From Rhizobium sp. CSW-27 (GTDB lineage: Bacteria > Pseudomonadota > Alphaproteobacteria > Rhizobiales > Rhizobiaceae): a DNA stretch of 64,000 bases. This document shows positions 54,930-63,794 of the stretch, piece by piece; the first letter of the stretch is position 1; every line of letters begins with the position of its first letter. Location: assembly GCF_018760785.1 (NCBI RefSeq), contig NZ_JAHHZO010000008.1, forward strand, positions 1 to 64,000, given 5' to 3'. The notes below the pieces were generated by a model. That model was not told the DNA's origin. It saw only the letters and a program-made list of their open reading frames with translations, and ran no database searches. The translations under genes and the position numbers were made by a program.

Positions 54930-55111
54930 GGTCGTATTCTCCTCGAATTGTTTCTGGATCGCAGCGGCGATCATCTGCGCCCGGCGCAATAGCGGGCAAT
55001 GTCGTCAACGCTGCTTCGAAGTCAATAGCATATTTGCTGGGAGAAATCACCTGCTGCCGGCTTTTCGCGAATCTGTTTTATAGGCAGCCATCCAGCCGGA
55101 GAGACAAACGC

Positions 55112-55897
55112 ATGACACAGCCATCCGCGGTCGACCACCCCACCCCCCTCATTGTCGGCGACAATGCCGAAGCACGCCCGATCGCGACCCTGCATCGGCC
55201 GGGCAGCGGCCCGATGCTGGTGTGGCTCGGCGGCTACCGCTCCGACATGACGGGCACCAAGGCGCTGGAGATGGACCGCCTGGCGGCCGAGCGCGGGCTG
55301 GCCGCGCTGCGCTTTGACTATTCGGGCCATGGCCGCTCCGGCGGCGCCTTCCGCGACGGCACCATCTCGCGCTGGCTCGAGGAGACGCTGGCGGTGATCC
55401 ACGCCCATCCGGCGACGGAGGTGATCCTGGTCGGCTCGTCGATGGGCGGCTGGATCGCCCTGCGCGCCGTGCAGGAGCTTGCCCGCCATCCCGGCGCGCC
55501 GAAGGTACGCGGCATGGTCCTGATTGCGCCCGCACCCGATTTCACCAGCGACCTGATCGAGCCGGCCCTGAAGGACGAGGAGCGCCGCTCGCTGGAGGAA
55601 CGCAGCTTCTTCGAGGAGCCATCGCAGTACAGCACCGAGCCCAACATCTTTACCCGCGCGCTGATCGAGGACGGCCGCCGCAACCGCGTGCTGCAGGGAG
55701 TGATCGAGACGGGCTGCCCGGTGCATATCCTGCAGGGCATGTGCGACGAGGACGTGCCCTACCGGCACGCCCTGAAGCTGATGGAATTCCTGCCGGCCGA
55801 CGATGTGGTTCTGACGCTGGTGCGCGATGGCGACCACCGGCTGTCGCGACCACAGGACATCGAGCGCATCCGGGCGGCCATCGCCGCGCTTCTCTGA
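55112..55897 (+). CDS. alpha/beta hydrolase
   Basis: A 261-residue serine hydrolase of the palmitoyl-thioesterase/ABHD10-like group. It shows MLVWLGGYRSDMTGTKALEM, LRFDYSGHGRSGGAF, nucleophile Ser in ILVGSSMGGWIAL, Asp in GMCDEDVPYRHALKL and His in VRDGDHRLSRPQD. No signal peptide. ATG at 55112 follows GGAGAGAC. It is divergent from infC with 182 bases between. Natural substrate, ester or thioester, unknown. Confidence 0.88.
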   Translation: MTQPSAVDHPTPLIVGDNAEARPIATLHRPGSGPMLVWLGGYRSDMTGTKALEMDRLAAERGLAALRFDYSGHGRSGGAFRDGTISRWLEETLAVIHAHPATEVILVGSSMGGWIALRAVQELARHPGAPKVRGMVLIAPAPDFTSDLIEPALKDEERRSLEERSFFEEPSQYSTEPNIFTRALIEDGRRNRVLQGVIETGCPVHILQGMCDEDVPYRHALKLMEFLPADDVVLTLVRDGDHRLSRPQDIERIRAAIAALL

Positions 55898-56038
55898 GAT
55901 CGCCCTTTCATGAGCTGCGACTAAAACGCCGCAGTTTTTAACCATAAACGAAGAGTCCCGCTGTTAAGACTCTGTTCATAATTGACACCCTGTCCCTTCG
56001 GCTCTTAACCTTTTGTTAGGATTTGAAGGGACGGGTCC

Positions 56039-56653
56039 ATGATGAATGCCCTGAAGGGGCGGCACCTCGGCGTGCTGCTGGCCGCAATGATTGCGCAGAC
56101 GAGCATGGCTGCGCCGGCGTCGCTGCCGACGACGCACATGGTGACCGGCGGCATTACATCCCAGCCGATCGGACATTACGAATTCTGTCAGATCCACAAG
56201 GACGAATGCAATATCCGCTTCGCCTCCGCGCCGCCGCCGAAGGTCACCGATTACGGCTGGCAGATGGTCCACGAGATCAACAGCTCGGTAAATTCCCGCA
56301 TCGTGGCGCGCACCGACATGGAGGTCTATGGCCGCGAGGAGGTCTGGGCCTATCCCGTCGATGCCGGCGACTGCGAGGACTATGTACTGCAGAAGCGCAA
56401 GGAACTGGCCGAGCGCGGCTTTTCTCTCTCCGACCTGCTGATCACCGTGGTGCGCAAGCCCGATGGCGAAGGTCACGCGGTGCTGACCGTTCGCACCTCG
56501 GAAGGCGACTTCATCCTCGACAACCTGACCGACGAGGTGAAGCTGTGGACCGAGACGCCCTATACCTATCTGAAGCGTCAGGCGACCTTCAACACCGGCC
56601 GCTGGGTCACCATCGAGGACGGTCGCGACATCCTGGTCGGCGCGCTGCGCTGA
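56039..56653 (+). CDS. BTLCP-family transglutaminase-like cysteine peptidase
   Basis: A 204-residue secreted protease-like protein with a signal peptide (GVLLAAMIAQTSMAAP, cleavage after about residue 25). The transglutaminase-like core has the catalytic cysteine in VDAGDCEDYVLQKRKEL, His in GEGHAVLTVRTSEGDF and Asp in LDNLTDEVKL. The mature domain also shows FCQIHKDECNIRFAS, a typical bacterial BTLCP opening. LapG, the best known member, cleaves surface adhesins in the periplasm. It is monocistronic with a strong terminator. Its target here is unknown. Confidence 0.85.
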   Translation: MMNALKGRHLGVLLAAMIAQTSMAAPASLPTTHMVTGGITSQPIGHYEFCQIHKDECNIRFASAPPPKVTDYGWQMVHEINSSVNSRIVARTDMEVYGREEVWAYPVDAGDCEDYVLQKRKELAERGFSLSDLLITVVRKPDGEGHAVLTVRTSEGDFILDNLTDEVKLWTETPYTYLKRQATFNTGRWVTIEDGRDILVGALR

Positions 56654-56673
56654 TCGACCCACACACCTTCTGG

Positions 56674-56700
56674 AAAAGGCCGGCAGTCCCGGCCTTTTTT
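56674..56700 (+). terminator. intrinsic terminator of the BTLCP gene
   Basis: AAAAGGCCGG (56674-56683), loop CAGTC and CCGGCCTTTT (56689-56698), continuing into TTTTC. It begins 21 bases after the stop. Confidence 0.85.
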
Positions 56701-56829
56701 CTTGCCCGACTGATGACGGCCCCCGCTGCGACAACAGGCAAAGGCCCCGGCGCCTCGCGTTTGGCTCGGCGCGTTCGTCGCTGCAATCGATCCACTGGAT
56801 CGATTGCTTGGCCTGCGGCCAAACGCTCC

Positions 56830-57813
56830 TCACCCATTCCCGATCAAAATGCCGGCGGCGAGGACGAGGGAGCCGCCGAACACCACCTGGAAGACGGCGC
56901 GCAGGAAGGGGGTTTCCATGTACTTGTTCTGGATGAAGGCGATGGCCCACAATTCGATGAAGACGACAATCGCCGCAACGATGGTGGCCGTCCAGAAATG
57001 CGGAATGAGATAGGGCAGCGCGTGACCGAGGCCGCCGACCGCTGTCATGATGCCGGAGGCGAGACCGCGCTTCAGCGGCGAGCCGCGTCCGGAAAGCTTG
57101 CCATCGTCATGCGCCGCTTCCGTGAAGCCCATCGAGATGCCAGCGCCGACCGAGGCGGACAGGCCGATCAGGAAGGTCTGCCAGGTGTCCTGCGTGGCAA
57201 AGGCTGCCGCAAAGATCGGTGCCAGCGTCGAGACCGATCCGTCCATCAGACCGGCCAGCCCCGGCTGAACATAAGTGAGAATGAACTGCCGGCGCTCGGT
57301 GGCCGCCTCCTCCTGACGAACCTCTTCCGGCGCGTGCTTGTCGCCCAGCATGCGGGCAATCTCGCCATGGCCCTGCTCGGCCAGTGCCAGATCGCCGAGC
57401 AGCTGCCGGGTGGAAGCATCGGTCACATGCCTGGCGGCTTCCCGGTAGAAACGCGCAGCCTGCTCTTCCATCAGTTCCGCCTGGGCGCGGATCGTCTCCA
57501 GAGACAGGTTCGTCATCAGCCAGTCCGGGCGGCGTTGGTAGAAGCCGCGCACATGCTCGCGGCGGATCAGCGGAATCTCCTCACCGAAGCGCTGGCGGAA
57601 CTGGGAAATCAGCATGTTGCGATGTGCCTGCTCCACCTCCGCCATGTCGCGAAAGACCTTCGCGCTGTCCGGCGCCTGCGCGTCGAGCGCGCGGGCATAA
57701 GAGAGATAGATGCGCGCATCCTCCTCTTCCGAGGAGATGGCCAGCGCCAGGATTTCCGCCTCGTCAAGCGAGGCGAAGCTGCGGCGGCCCTGGCCGCGGA
57801 AAAGCTCAAACAT
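56830..57813 (-). CDS. mbfA: MbfA-like iron exporter (ferritin-like + VIT1 membrane domain)
   Basis: A 327-residue protein. The N-terminal half (residues about 15-165) is a ferritin-like helical bundle with repeated metal ligands (ALAISSEEEDARIYLSYARA, MAEVEQAHRNML, LMEEQAARFYREA, ALAEQGHGEIARM). The C-terminal half (about 180-327) is a VIT1/CCC1-type membrane domain with about five spans (LAGLMDGSVSTLAPIFAAAF, SVGAGISMGFTEAAHDDGK, GLGHALPYLIPHFWTATIVA). In Agrobacterium and Bradyrhizobium this architecture exports iron. It starts at ATG 57813, next to an Irr-type box. Confidence 0.9.
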   Translation of the reverse strand: MFELFRGQGRRSFASLDEAEILALAISSEEEDARIYLSYARALDAQAPDSAKVFRDMAEVEQAHRNMLISQFRQRFGEEIPLIRREHVRGFYQRRPDWLMTNLSLETIRAQAELMEEQAARFYREAARHVTDASTRQLLGDLALAEQGHGEIARMLGDKHAPEEVRQEEAATERRQFILTYVQPGLAGLMDGSVSTLAPIFAAAFATQDTWQTFLIGLSASVGAGISMGFTEAAHDDGKLSGRGSPLKRGLASGIMTAVGGLGHALPYLIPHFWTATIVAAIVVFIELWAIAFIQNKYMETPFLRAVFQVVFGGSLVLAAGILIGNG

Positions 57814-57827
57814 GTTTTCTGTCCTTT

Positions 57828-57848
57828 TTAGAATTATTATAATTCTAA
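57828..57848. promoter_or_regulatory. iron control element (Irr box) of mbfA
   Basis: TTAGAATTAT and ATAATTCTAA are perfect inverted copies around one central base. The sequence matches the ICE motif (TTTAGAA...TTCTAA) recognised by the haem-responsive Fur-family repressor Irr. It lies 15 bases before the mbfA start, the place for repression under low iron, and on the other side of the gap from the TRAP gene. Confidence 0.8.
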
Positions 57849-58050
57849 TGTAATGCACCCTCCCTGGCAAGCCGCCTCACGCTGCGGATGGCGACGCCAG
57901 GCGCCGGCAACCGGGCGCAACGAACCGCGCGCGCCGGTAGCGAAGAGCGCAATTTTCGCCCGTTTTGCCTTGCAGCCCTTGCAACAAAATGATTTAGGGG
58001 CAACCAGCCTGAGCTTTTGCTCAGCACCCCCTGAAATTGAAGGTTTTTAG

Positions 58051-59151
<1,101 letters not shown>

Positions 59152-59175
59152 CACCAGACGGTCCACGACGACATT

Positions 59176-59215
59176 GCAGGAAGGCGGCAGTCCGCAGGGG
59201 CTGCCGCCTTCCTGC
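59176..59215 (+). terminator. terminator hairpin of the TRAP receptor gene
   Basis: GCAGGAAGGCGGCAG (59176-59190) and CTGCCGCCTTCCTGC (59201-59215) are perfectly complementary over 15 bases with a 10-base loop. It sits 25 bases past the stop. The 3' flank lacks a T run. Confidence 0.6.
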
Positions 59216-59333
59216 ATCCGGAGCCCGGCACTCGCGGCCGGCGGTCACCGGCCTGACGGACCGTTTTTTAACATTTGATATTGCGCAAGTTCGGTTACGA
59301 CCTATTGTTGAAGGCTGCTGAACGGAGAAAGGC

Positions 59334-59621
59334 ATGCCGCAGCGGCACATCCGGTTTTATCCGAACATTCTCGACCCCGGCGATCTCGCCATCATGGACA
59401 CGGCGGTCCGGTCGGTGCTGTTTGCCTGCACCATGCAGGAGCGCGCCCTTGATGCGGACCGCATCGCGCGCATCGTGCTCAGACTTTACCGGATGGGCCT
59501 GACCGATCCGGAAAAGCTGGCGGCTCTGGCCGCCCGGCTGGCCTGCGAGGCCTGTGTGACCGGCAGCGGCGCCGACCGCTTTGCCCGGCGCGCCGCGGTT
59601 CCGCCACCATCCCGCCAGTGA
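59334..59621 (+). CDS. hypothetical protein, 95 aa
   Basis: ATG at 59334 follows GGAGAAAGGC, a good ribosome site, and the upstream 80 bases are AT-rich (TTTTTTAACATTTGATATTG), so a promoter is likely. The product MPQRHIRFYPNILDPGDLAI...ADRIARIVLRLYRMGLTDPE has a helical core with two cysteines (LACEACVTG) and an Arg/Pro-rich tail. No family recognised. It is the only gene in this 500-base interval. Confidence 0.6.
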   Translation: MPQRHIRFYPNILDPGDLAIMDTAVRSVLFACTMQERALDADRIARIVLRLYRMGLTDPEKLAALAARLACEACVTGSGADRFARRAAVPPPSRQ

Positions 59622-59684
59622 AGCCCCGCAACAAGGCGAGGCTTCGGTCATTCCTGTTCTGACACGCATCCCGAAGGAGGCGGC

Positions 59685-59858
59685 TCAGTTGCTGCCATTG
59701 TTCGGCCGGGCTTTCGCGCCGACCCGATCATTGTCGCTTGCCGTCTTGCCGTCCGGCTCCTGGCCGTAATAGGTGCCCCCCAGATGGCCGCCGGCGCTGG
59801 TGTTCTCCACCTGTGCCTTGGCCCGGGCCTGCTGTTCCTTGACGTTCGTCTTGCTCAT
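59685..59858 (-). CDS. small hydrophilic protein, 57 aa
   Basis: ATG at 59858 lies 6 bases after CGGAGG. The product MSKTNVKEQQARAKAQVENT...SAGGHLGGTYYGQEPDGKTA...PNNGSN is strongly hydrophilic, with a Gly-rich centre, and probably disordered. The composition resembles small stress-associated proteins, but no family can be named. It is divergent from the secreted hydrolase gene, sharing the promoter region that holds the 24-bp palindrome. Confidence 0.6.
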   Translation of the reverse strand: MSKTNVKEQQARAKAQVENTSAGGHLGGTYYGQEPDGKTASDNDRVGAKARPNNGSN

Positions 59859-59952
59859 GGTTTGCCTCCGTGGTTGGCGGGGATAATGGGTACCAACCGG
59901 CAGGAGGCCGGGAGGTTCCGCAGGTTTCCCCTGGCCCGGATCACGTTCGAGA

Positions 59953-59976
59953 CGACCTCGAACATGTTCGAGGTCG
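59953..59976. promoter_or_regulatory. 24-bp perfect palindrome, probable operator
   Basis: CGACCTCGAACA followed directly by TGTTCGAGGTCG reads the same on both strands over 24 bases without a spacer. It lies in the 176-base divergent gap, 59 bases before the hydrolase start. An extra half-site (GTTCGAGA) precedes it at 59945. It could bind a dimeric regulator; a cruciform or terminator is the alternative. Confidence 0.65.
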
Positions 59977-60034
59977 AGAAGCCTCATGAGATCCGCAAGT
60001 CTCGCCTCGTCTCTTCATCCAACGAGGTTCTCCC

Positions 60035-61099
60035 ATGACACGCCTTCTTCTGCTTGCCACCCTGCTCTCGACCACCTTCCTGCCCTGGACGGCCTCTGCC
60101 GATACCTCCATCGGCGCGACCACGATTTCCGTTCCCTCGCTGCAGCGCGGCAGGCCACTTGCCGTCGATGTCTGGTATCCCGCAAAGGCGCCTGCGCCGG
60201 AGGGTCTCATCGGCGACAACCGCATCTTCACCGGTGCTGCCGCAAAGCCGGATGCCGTAATCGATCCCGGGCGCCATCCGCTGATCCTGCTGTCGCACGG
60301 ATCCGGATCGCGGGCGCAAGGGATGGCCTGGATTGCCGCACGTCTTGCGGAACAGGGCTTCATCGTCGCCGGTCCCGATCATCCCGGCACGACCAGCGGC
60401 GATTCCACGCCGATTGCCACGCCGCGCATCTGGGAACGAACGCAGGATCTGTCGAATATCATCACCTGGATGACCGGTGACGCCCGCTGGAAGGCATCGG
60501 TCGATGCCGCAAAGATCGGCGTCATCGGCTTCTCGCTTGGCGGCAGCACCGCGCTGGAGTTGATCGGTGCGCGTGCCGATCTCAATGCCTATGCCGATTA
60601 TTGCGACCGCTACACAATGATGATGGATTGCCAGTGGTTTGCCGGCGGTTTTGGTTTCGTCGACGGCAAGCGGGTCGCCTCACCGGTCGTGAAGCTGCGG
60701 GCGTTCGACAAGGCGCATTTCGAGCAGTCGAATCTCGATCCGCGCGTCACCTCCGCCGTGATCGTCGACCCCGGTCTCGCCACAGCCTTCAAGGCGGACA
60801 GCCTGAAGGCGATCAAGGTGCCGACGACCATCATCAACCTCGGCAGCCCGGGCGCCGTGCCGGTCGCAGTCAAATCCGACGCGCTGTCTGCCGAAATCCC
60901 CGGCGCGCAGTATCACCAGATCCCCGGCGCCAATCATTTCAGCTTCCTGCCGATCTGCAAGCCGGGCGCTGAGGAGATGCTGAGCGAAACCGGCGATGCT
61001 GACCCGATCTGCGACGGCAAGGGCCTGCGCGACCGCGCCGAGGTTCACAAGGACGCGGAAAAGCTGATTGTCGAGGCGTTCGAAAAGACGCTGAAATAG
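60035..61099 (+). CDS. secreted alpha/beta hydrolase (PAF-acetylhydrolase/dienelactone hydrolase-like)
   Basis: A 354-residue protein with a Sec signal peptide (LLLLATLLSTTFLPWTASAD, cleavage about residue 23). The fold starts RGRPLAVDVWYPAKAP; HPLILLSHGSGSRAQGMAWI is the oxyanion loop, IGVIGFSLGGSTALELIGA holds the nucleophile Ser and ANHFSFLPICKPG the catalytic His. Other extracytoplasmic carboxylester hydrolases share this plan. It is alone on its strand, ends 2 bases before the convergent GNAT gene and lies downstream of the 24-bp palindrome. Substrate unknown. Confidence 0.85.
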   Translation: MTRLLLLATLLSTTFLPWTASADTSIGATTISVPSLQRGRPLAVDVWYPAKAPAPEGLIGDNRIFTGAAAKPDAVIDPGRHPLILLSHGSGSRAQGMAWIAARLAEQGFIVAGPDHPGTTSGDSTPIATPRIWERTQDLSNIITWMTGDARWKASVDAAKIGVIGFSLGGSTALELIGARADLNAYADYCDRYTMMMDCQWFAGGFGFVDGKRVASPVVKLRAFDKAHFEQSNLDPRVTSAVIVDPGLATAFKADSLKAIKVPTTIINLGSPGAVPVAVKSDALSAEIPGAQYHQIPGANHFSFLPICKPGAEEMLSETGDADPICDGKGLRDRAEVHKDAEKLIVEAFEKTLK

Positions 61100-61101
61100 G
61101 C

Positions 61102-61620
61102 TCAGCCGATCCGCTTGTAGAACACAGTGGTGTCGCAGAACCCGCCCTGCGGCCAGAGCGCATAATCGGGAATGACGCCGGCCTTTTCCCAACCGAAGCG
61201 GGGGTAGATCGCCTCCGCTTCGCTGCCGGTTGCGGTGTCCAGCACCAGCAGGGTCCGCCCGCGGCGTGCTGCCTCCTCCTCCACGGTCGCCATCAGCCTG
61301 CGCGACAGGCCGAGCCCGCGCGCCGAGCGGTGGACGAGGAGTTTCATCAGGTCGCCCCGGTGCGGCTGATTGGGCTTTTGTGCCAGCCCCACCTGCACCG
61401 TGCCAACGACGCGCCCTTCATGCTCCGCCACCGCCAGGATGGTGTGGCCGGCGGCGACGCTTGCCACGACACCGTGCCAGTAACCCAGCGCATCCTTCGG
61501 CTCGAAGGGCAGCATGAACCCCAAAGAGGCGCCGCCATTGATGCAATCGGACAGCACCTCGCTGAGGTCGGACAACAGCGGGAGGGCCTCTTGGGCGGAG
61601 ACGATACGAATCATGGACAT
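61102..61620 (-). CDS. GNAT-family N-acetyltransferase
   Basis: A 172-residue acetyltransferase. It shows ILAVAEHEGRVVGTVQVGLA and DLMKLLVHRSARGLGLSRRL followed by MATVEEEAARRGRTLLVLDT, the acetyl-CoA loop of the family, then the closing YALWPQGGFCDTTVFYKRI. The gene starts 23 bases after the XRE-cupin gene ends, so they are probably one transcript, with this enzyme controlled by that regulator. Acceptor unknown. Confidence 0.85.
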   Translation of the reverse strand: MSMIRIVSAQEALPLLSDLSEVLSDCINGGASLGFMLPFEPKDALGYWHGVVASVAAGHTILAVAEHEGRVVGTVQVGLAQKPNQPHRGDLMKLLVHRSARGLGLSRRLMATVEEEAARRGRTLLVLDTATGSEAEAIYPRFGWEKAGVIPDYALWPQGGFCDTTVFYKRIG

Positions 61621-61643
61621 CGCGGAATGGTTCCTGGGAGTGG

Positions 61644-62234
61644 TCAGCGCCCGCGGTCGAGAATGACGGCGTAACGCACGGGTTTGTCGGTCGGGTTATG
61701 AAACTGGAAGGCGTCGCCGATATCCATGAAAAGGCAGTCGCCCGCTTCCAGCCGGTAGGTCTCGCCGGGCAGGATCATTTCGAGCACGCCCGCAAATACC
61801 CAGATATGCTGGGTCATGGAGCGGCTCTCCTCGCGCGGCGGAAAGCTCACGCGCGCCCCCGGCGGAAAATCCACTTCGACGATGTCCACGCGCGAGGGCA
61901 TGCCGGGCGGCGAAATCGAACGGCGCAGATAACCGGTGACGGGGTCGCGCCACAGGCGCTGGTCCTTTCGCCGCACAAGCGGTGCGCGGCTCGGATTGTC
62001 GGGGGCAAAAAACTCCGACAGCGACAGGCCAAGCGCCTCGCAGAGCCGCGCCAGCAGGGCCGCCGTCGGGCTCGCCTCGCCCCGTTCGATGCGCGAGATC
62101 ATCGCGCGGCTGACGCCGGAGGCGGTCGCCAGCTGGTCGAGCGTGAAGGCCTGTCGCGCCCTCAGCGCCTTCAGCCGGTCCCCCAGCGCCCCTTCGAACT
62201 GTTGATCTGTCTGTTCCATATTCTGATCATGCAT
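61644..62234 (-). CDS. XRE-family regulator with C-terminal cupin domain
   Basis: The N-terminal helix-turn-helix is FTLDQLATASGVSRAMISRI followed by ERGEASPTAALLARLCEAL. The C-terminal cupin (RVSFPPREESRSMTQHIWVF, GDCLFMDIGDAFQFHN) would sense a small ligand. The gene is divergent from an MFS exporter and precedes a GNAT gene. Start at ATG 62234 (196 residues) is chosen because the palindrome at 62236-62249 then lies just upstream; ATG 62219 is an alternative, and one at 62264 would put the palindrome inside the gene. Confidence 0.85.
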   Translation of the reverse strand: MHDQNMEQTDQQFEGALGDRLKALRARQAFTLDQLATASGVSRAMISRIERGEASPTAALLARLCEALGLSLSEFFAPDNPSRAPLVRRKDQRLWRDPVTGYLRRSISPPGMPSRVDIVEVDFPPGARVSFPPREESRSMTQHIWVFAGVLEMILPGETYRLEAGDCLFMDIGDAFQFHNPTDKPVRYAVILDRGR

Positions 62235-62235
62235 T

Positions 62236-62249
62236 TCCACTATAGTGGA
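62236..62249. promoter_or_regulatory. operator of the XRE-cupin/MFS pair
   Basis: TCCACTATAGTGGA is a perfect 14-bp palindrome containing a TATAGT -10-like box. It lies 1 base before the chosen start of the regulator gene and about 165 bases before the MFS start. This suggests autoregulation, perhaps with a very short or absent leader. Confidence 0.65.
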
Positions 62250-62414
62250 GTCAAGTGACCGCATGATGGAATTTCTGCCGCCAGACGATCAGGGCGCGGC
62301 GTCTTTACGACAGCCACGCGGCATGGCAATGCGGTATCGTTGATCGAACTCCACGACTCTTGCCCGGATGGCCGGCGCTGGTCTCGTTGCTGTTTGTGTG
62401 TTTGCGGAGGCTTC

Positions 62415-63689
62415 ATGCACGGCCAGCCTGATCGGGCGTCCTCTCCCCTGTCGATCGCCAGCATCGTCGCCTCGATGACCACGGCAGCGGTGGGCAGCGG
62501 CCTGATGTTTGCCTACAGCCCCTATATGCTGGCGCTGTCGCCGGATGCCGCCTGGGCGCCGGGCGCGGCGGTCACGGCGGTCGCCTTCGGCGGGCTGGTC
62601 GGCTGCGTGGTGACCGGACCGCTGATCCAGCGCGTCGGCCATGCGCGGCTGTTTGCCTGCTCGATGGCCATCGTCATCATTGCCGCCGCCTTCATCGCCT
62701 CCAACCTTTCCGTCTGGCTGTGGATCCTCGGCCGCGGGCTCTACGGCGCGGCCGCCAACTGCAACTTCATCATCGCGCAGAGCTGGCTCAACCATGCCGC
62801 CTCCAACACCTGGCGCGGCCGGGCCATGTCCTTCTTCTACATGGCCTATGTGCTGGGGCTTGGCTGCGGCGCCTGGCTGTTCGGACAGATCCCGACCTCC
62901 GGAAATCTCACGCCACTTCTGACGATCTTCTTTACCGCGCTCGCCATCCTGCCGATCGGCCTGACGCGGCTGCCCAACCCGCCGGCGCCGGCAAGGGTGA
63001 ATGTCGACGTGGCGATGGCCTGGCGGATCTCGCCGGTCGGCCTGATCGGCGTTCTCGCCTCTGGCGGGCTGTCGATGGTCGTGCAGGGTTTCGTGCCGAT
63101 CTATGCCACCACCAATGGCGTGGCGCAGCAGCAGGTGGGCCTGCTGATGTTCGTGATGCAGACGGGCCTGCTCTTCGTGCAGTATCCGCTCGGCATCCTC
63201 TCCGATCGCATGGACCGCCGCCGGGTGCTGCTGATCACCTGCGCGATCATCCTGGCCGCAGGAAGTGCCGCGCTGTTTGCCTCCTTTGCCCAGATGATCC
63301 TGTTCATGCTGATCTTCATGGTCTTCGGCGGCGCGATCGAGACGATCTATTCGATCGCCAATGCCCATTCCAACGACCGGGCCGATCCAGGCGATTACGT
63401 GCCGCTCTCCAGCACGCTGCTGGTGGCATGGTCGGCGGCGGCCACCGTGGTGCCGCTGGCCGTCACTGCGCTTACGCCGGCCTTCGGGCCCAAAACCTTT
63501 ATCGGCGCCGCCCTGCTGGTCGCCGCCGCCTATCTTCTCTTCACGCTCTGGCGCCTCAACGAGCGCGATCCGGTTCCAAGCGCCGAGCGGGAGACGTTCG
63601 AGCTGCGCAGCGCCCAGCTGCCGAATGCCGCCGTGCTGACCGATCCGGAAGCGCGTCCGGCCGACCAGCCGGCGGAGCCAACCGGCTGA
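62415..63689 (+). CDS. MFS transporter
   Basis: A 424-residue polytopic inner-membrane protein with about twelve spans (SIVASMTTAAVGSGLMFAYS, VTAVAFGGLVGCVVTGPLIQ, RLFACSMAIVIIAAAFIAS) and a hydrophilic C-terminal tail of about 50 residues. The signature loop between spans 8 and 9 (GILSDRMDRRRVLLITCAI) is clear. ATG at 62415 follows GGAGG. It is divergent from the XRE-cupin gene and is a probable member of its regulon. YcaD-like members are the closest I recognise; substrate unknown. Confidence 0.87.
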   Translation: MHGQPDRASSPLSIASIVASMTTAAVGSGLMFAYSPYMLALSPDAAWAPGAAVTAVAFGGLVGCVVTGPLIQRVGHARLFACSMAIVIIAAAFIASNLSVWLWILGRGLYGAAANCNFIIAQSWLNHAASNTWRGRAMSFFYMAYVLGLGCGAWLFGQIPTSGNLTPLLTIFFTALAILPIGLTRLPNPPAPARVNVDVAMAWRISPVGLIGVLASGGLSMVVQGFVPIYATTNGVAQQQVGLLMFVMQTGLLFVQYPLGILSDRMDRRRVLLITCAIILAAGSAALFASFAQMILFMLIFMVFGGAIETIYSIANAHSNDRADPGDYVPLSSTLLVAWSAAATVVPLAVTALTPAFGPKTFIGAALLVAAAYLLFTLWRLNERDPVPSAERETFELRSAQLPNAAVLTDPEARPADQPAEPTG

Positions 63690-63711
63690 CGACGGCGAAA
63701 CAGGCGCCCGG

Positions 63712-63733
63712 ACCGGCGAAAGCCCCGGTTTTC
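63712..63733 (+). terminator. possible terminator after the MFS gene
   Basis: ACCGG (63712-63716) and CCGGT (63725-63729) pair over five bases, followed by TTTTC. It is short, 22 bases past the stop; modest support only. Confidence 0.35.
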
Positions 63734-63794
63734 TCAAGCTTTGCCGCAATTTCCCGCTAGGCGTTGCAAGGCCTCGCTGCTATATGCGCGAGCC

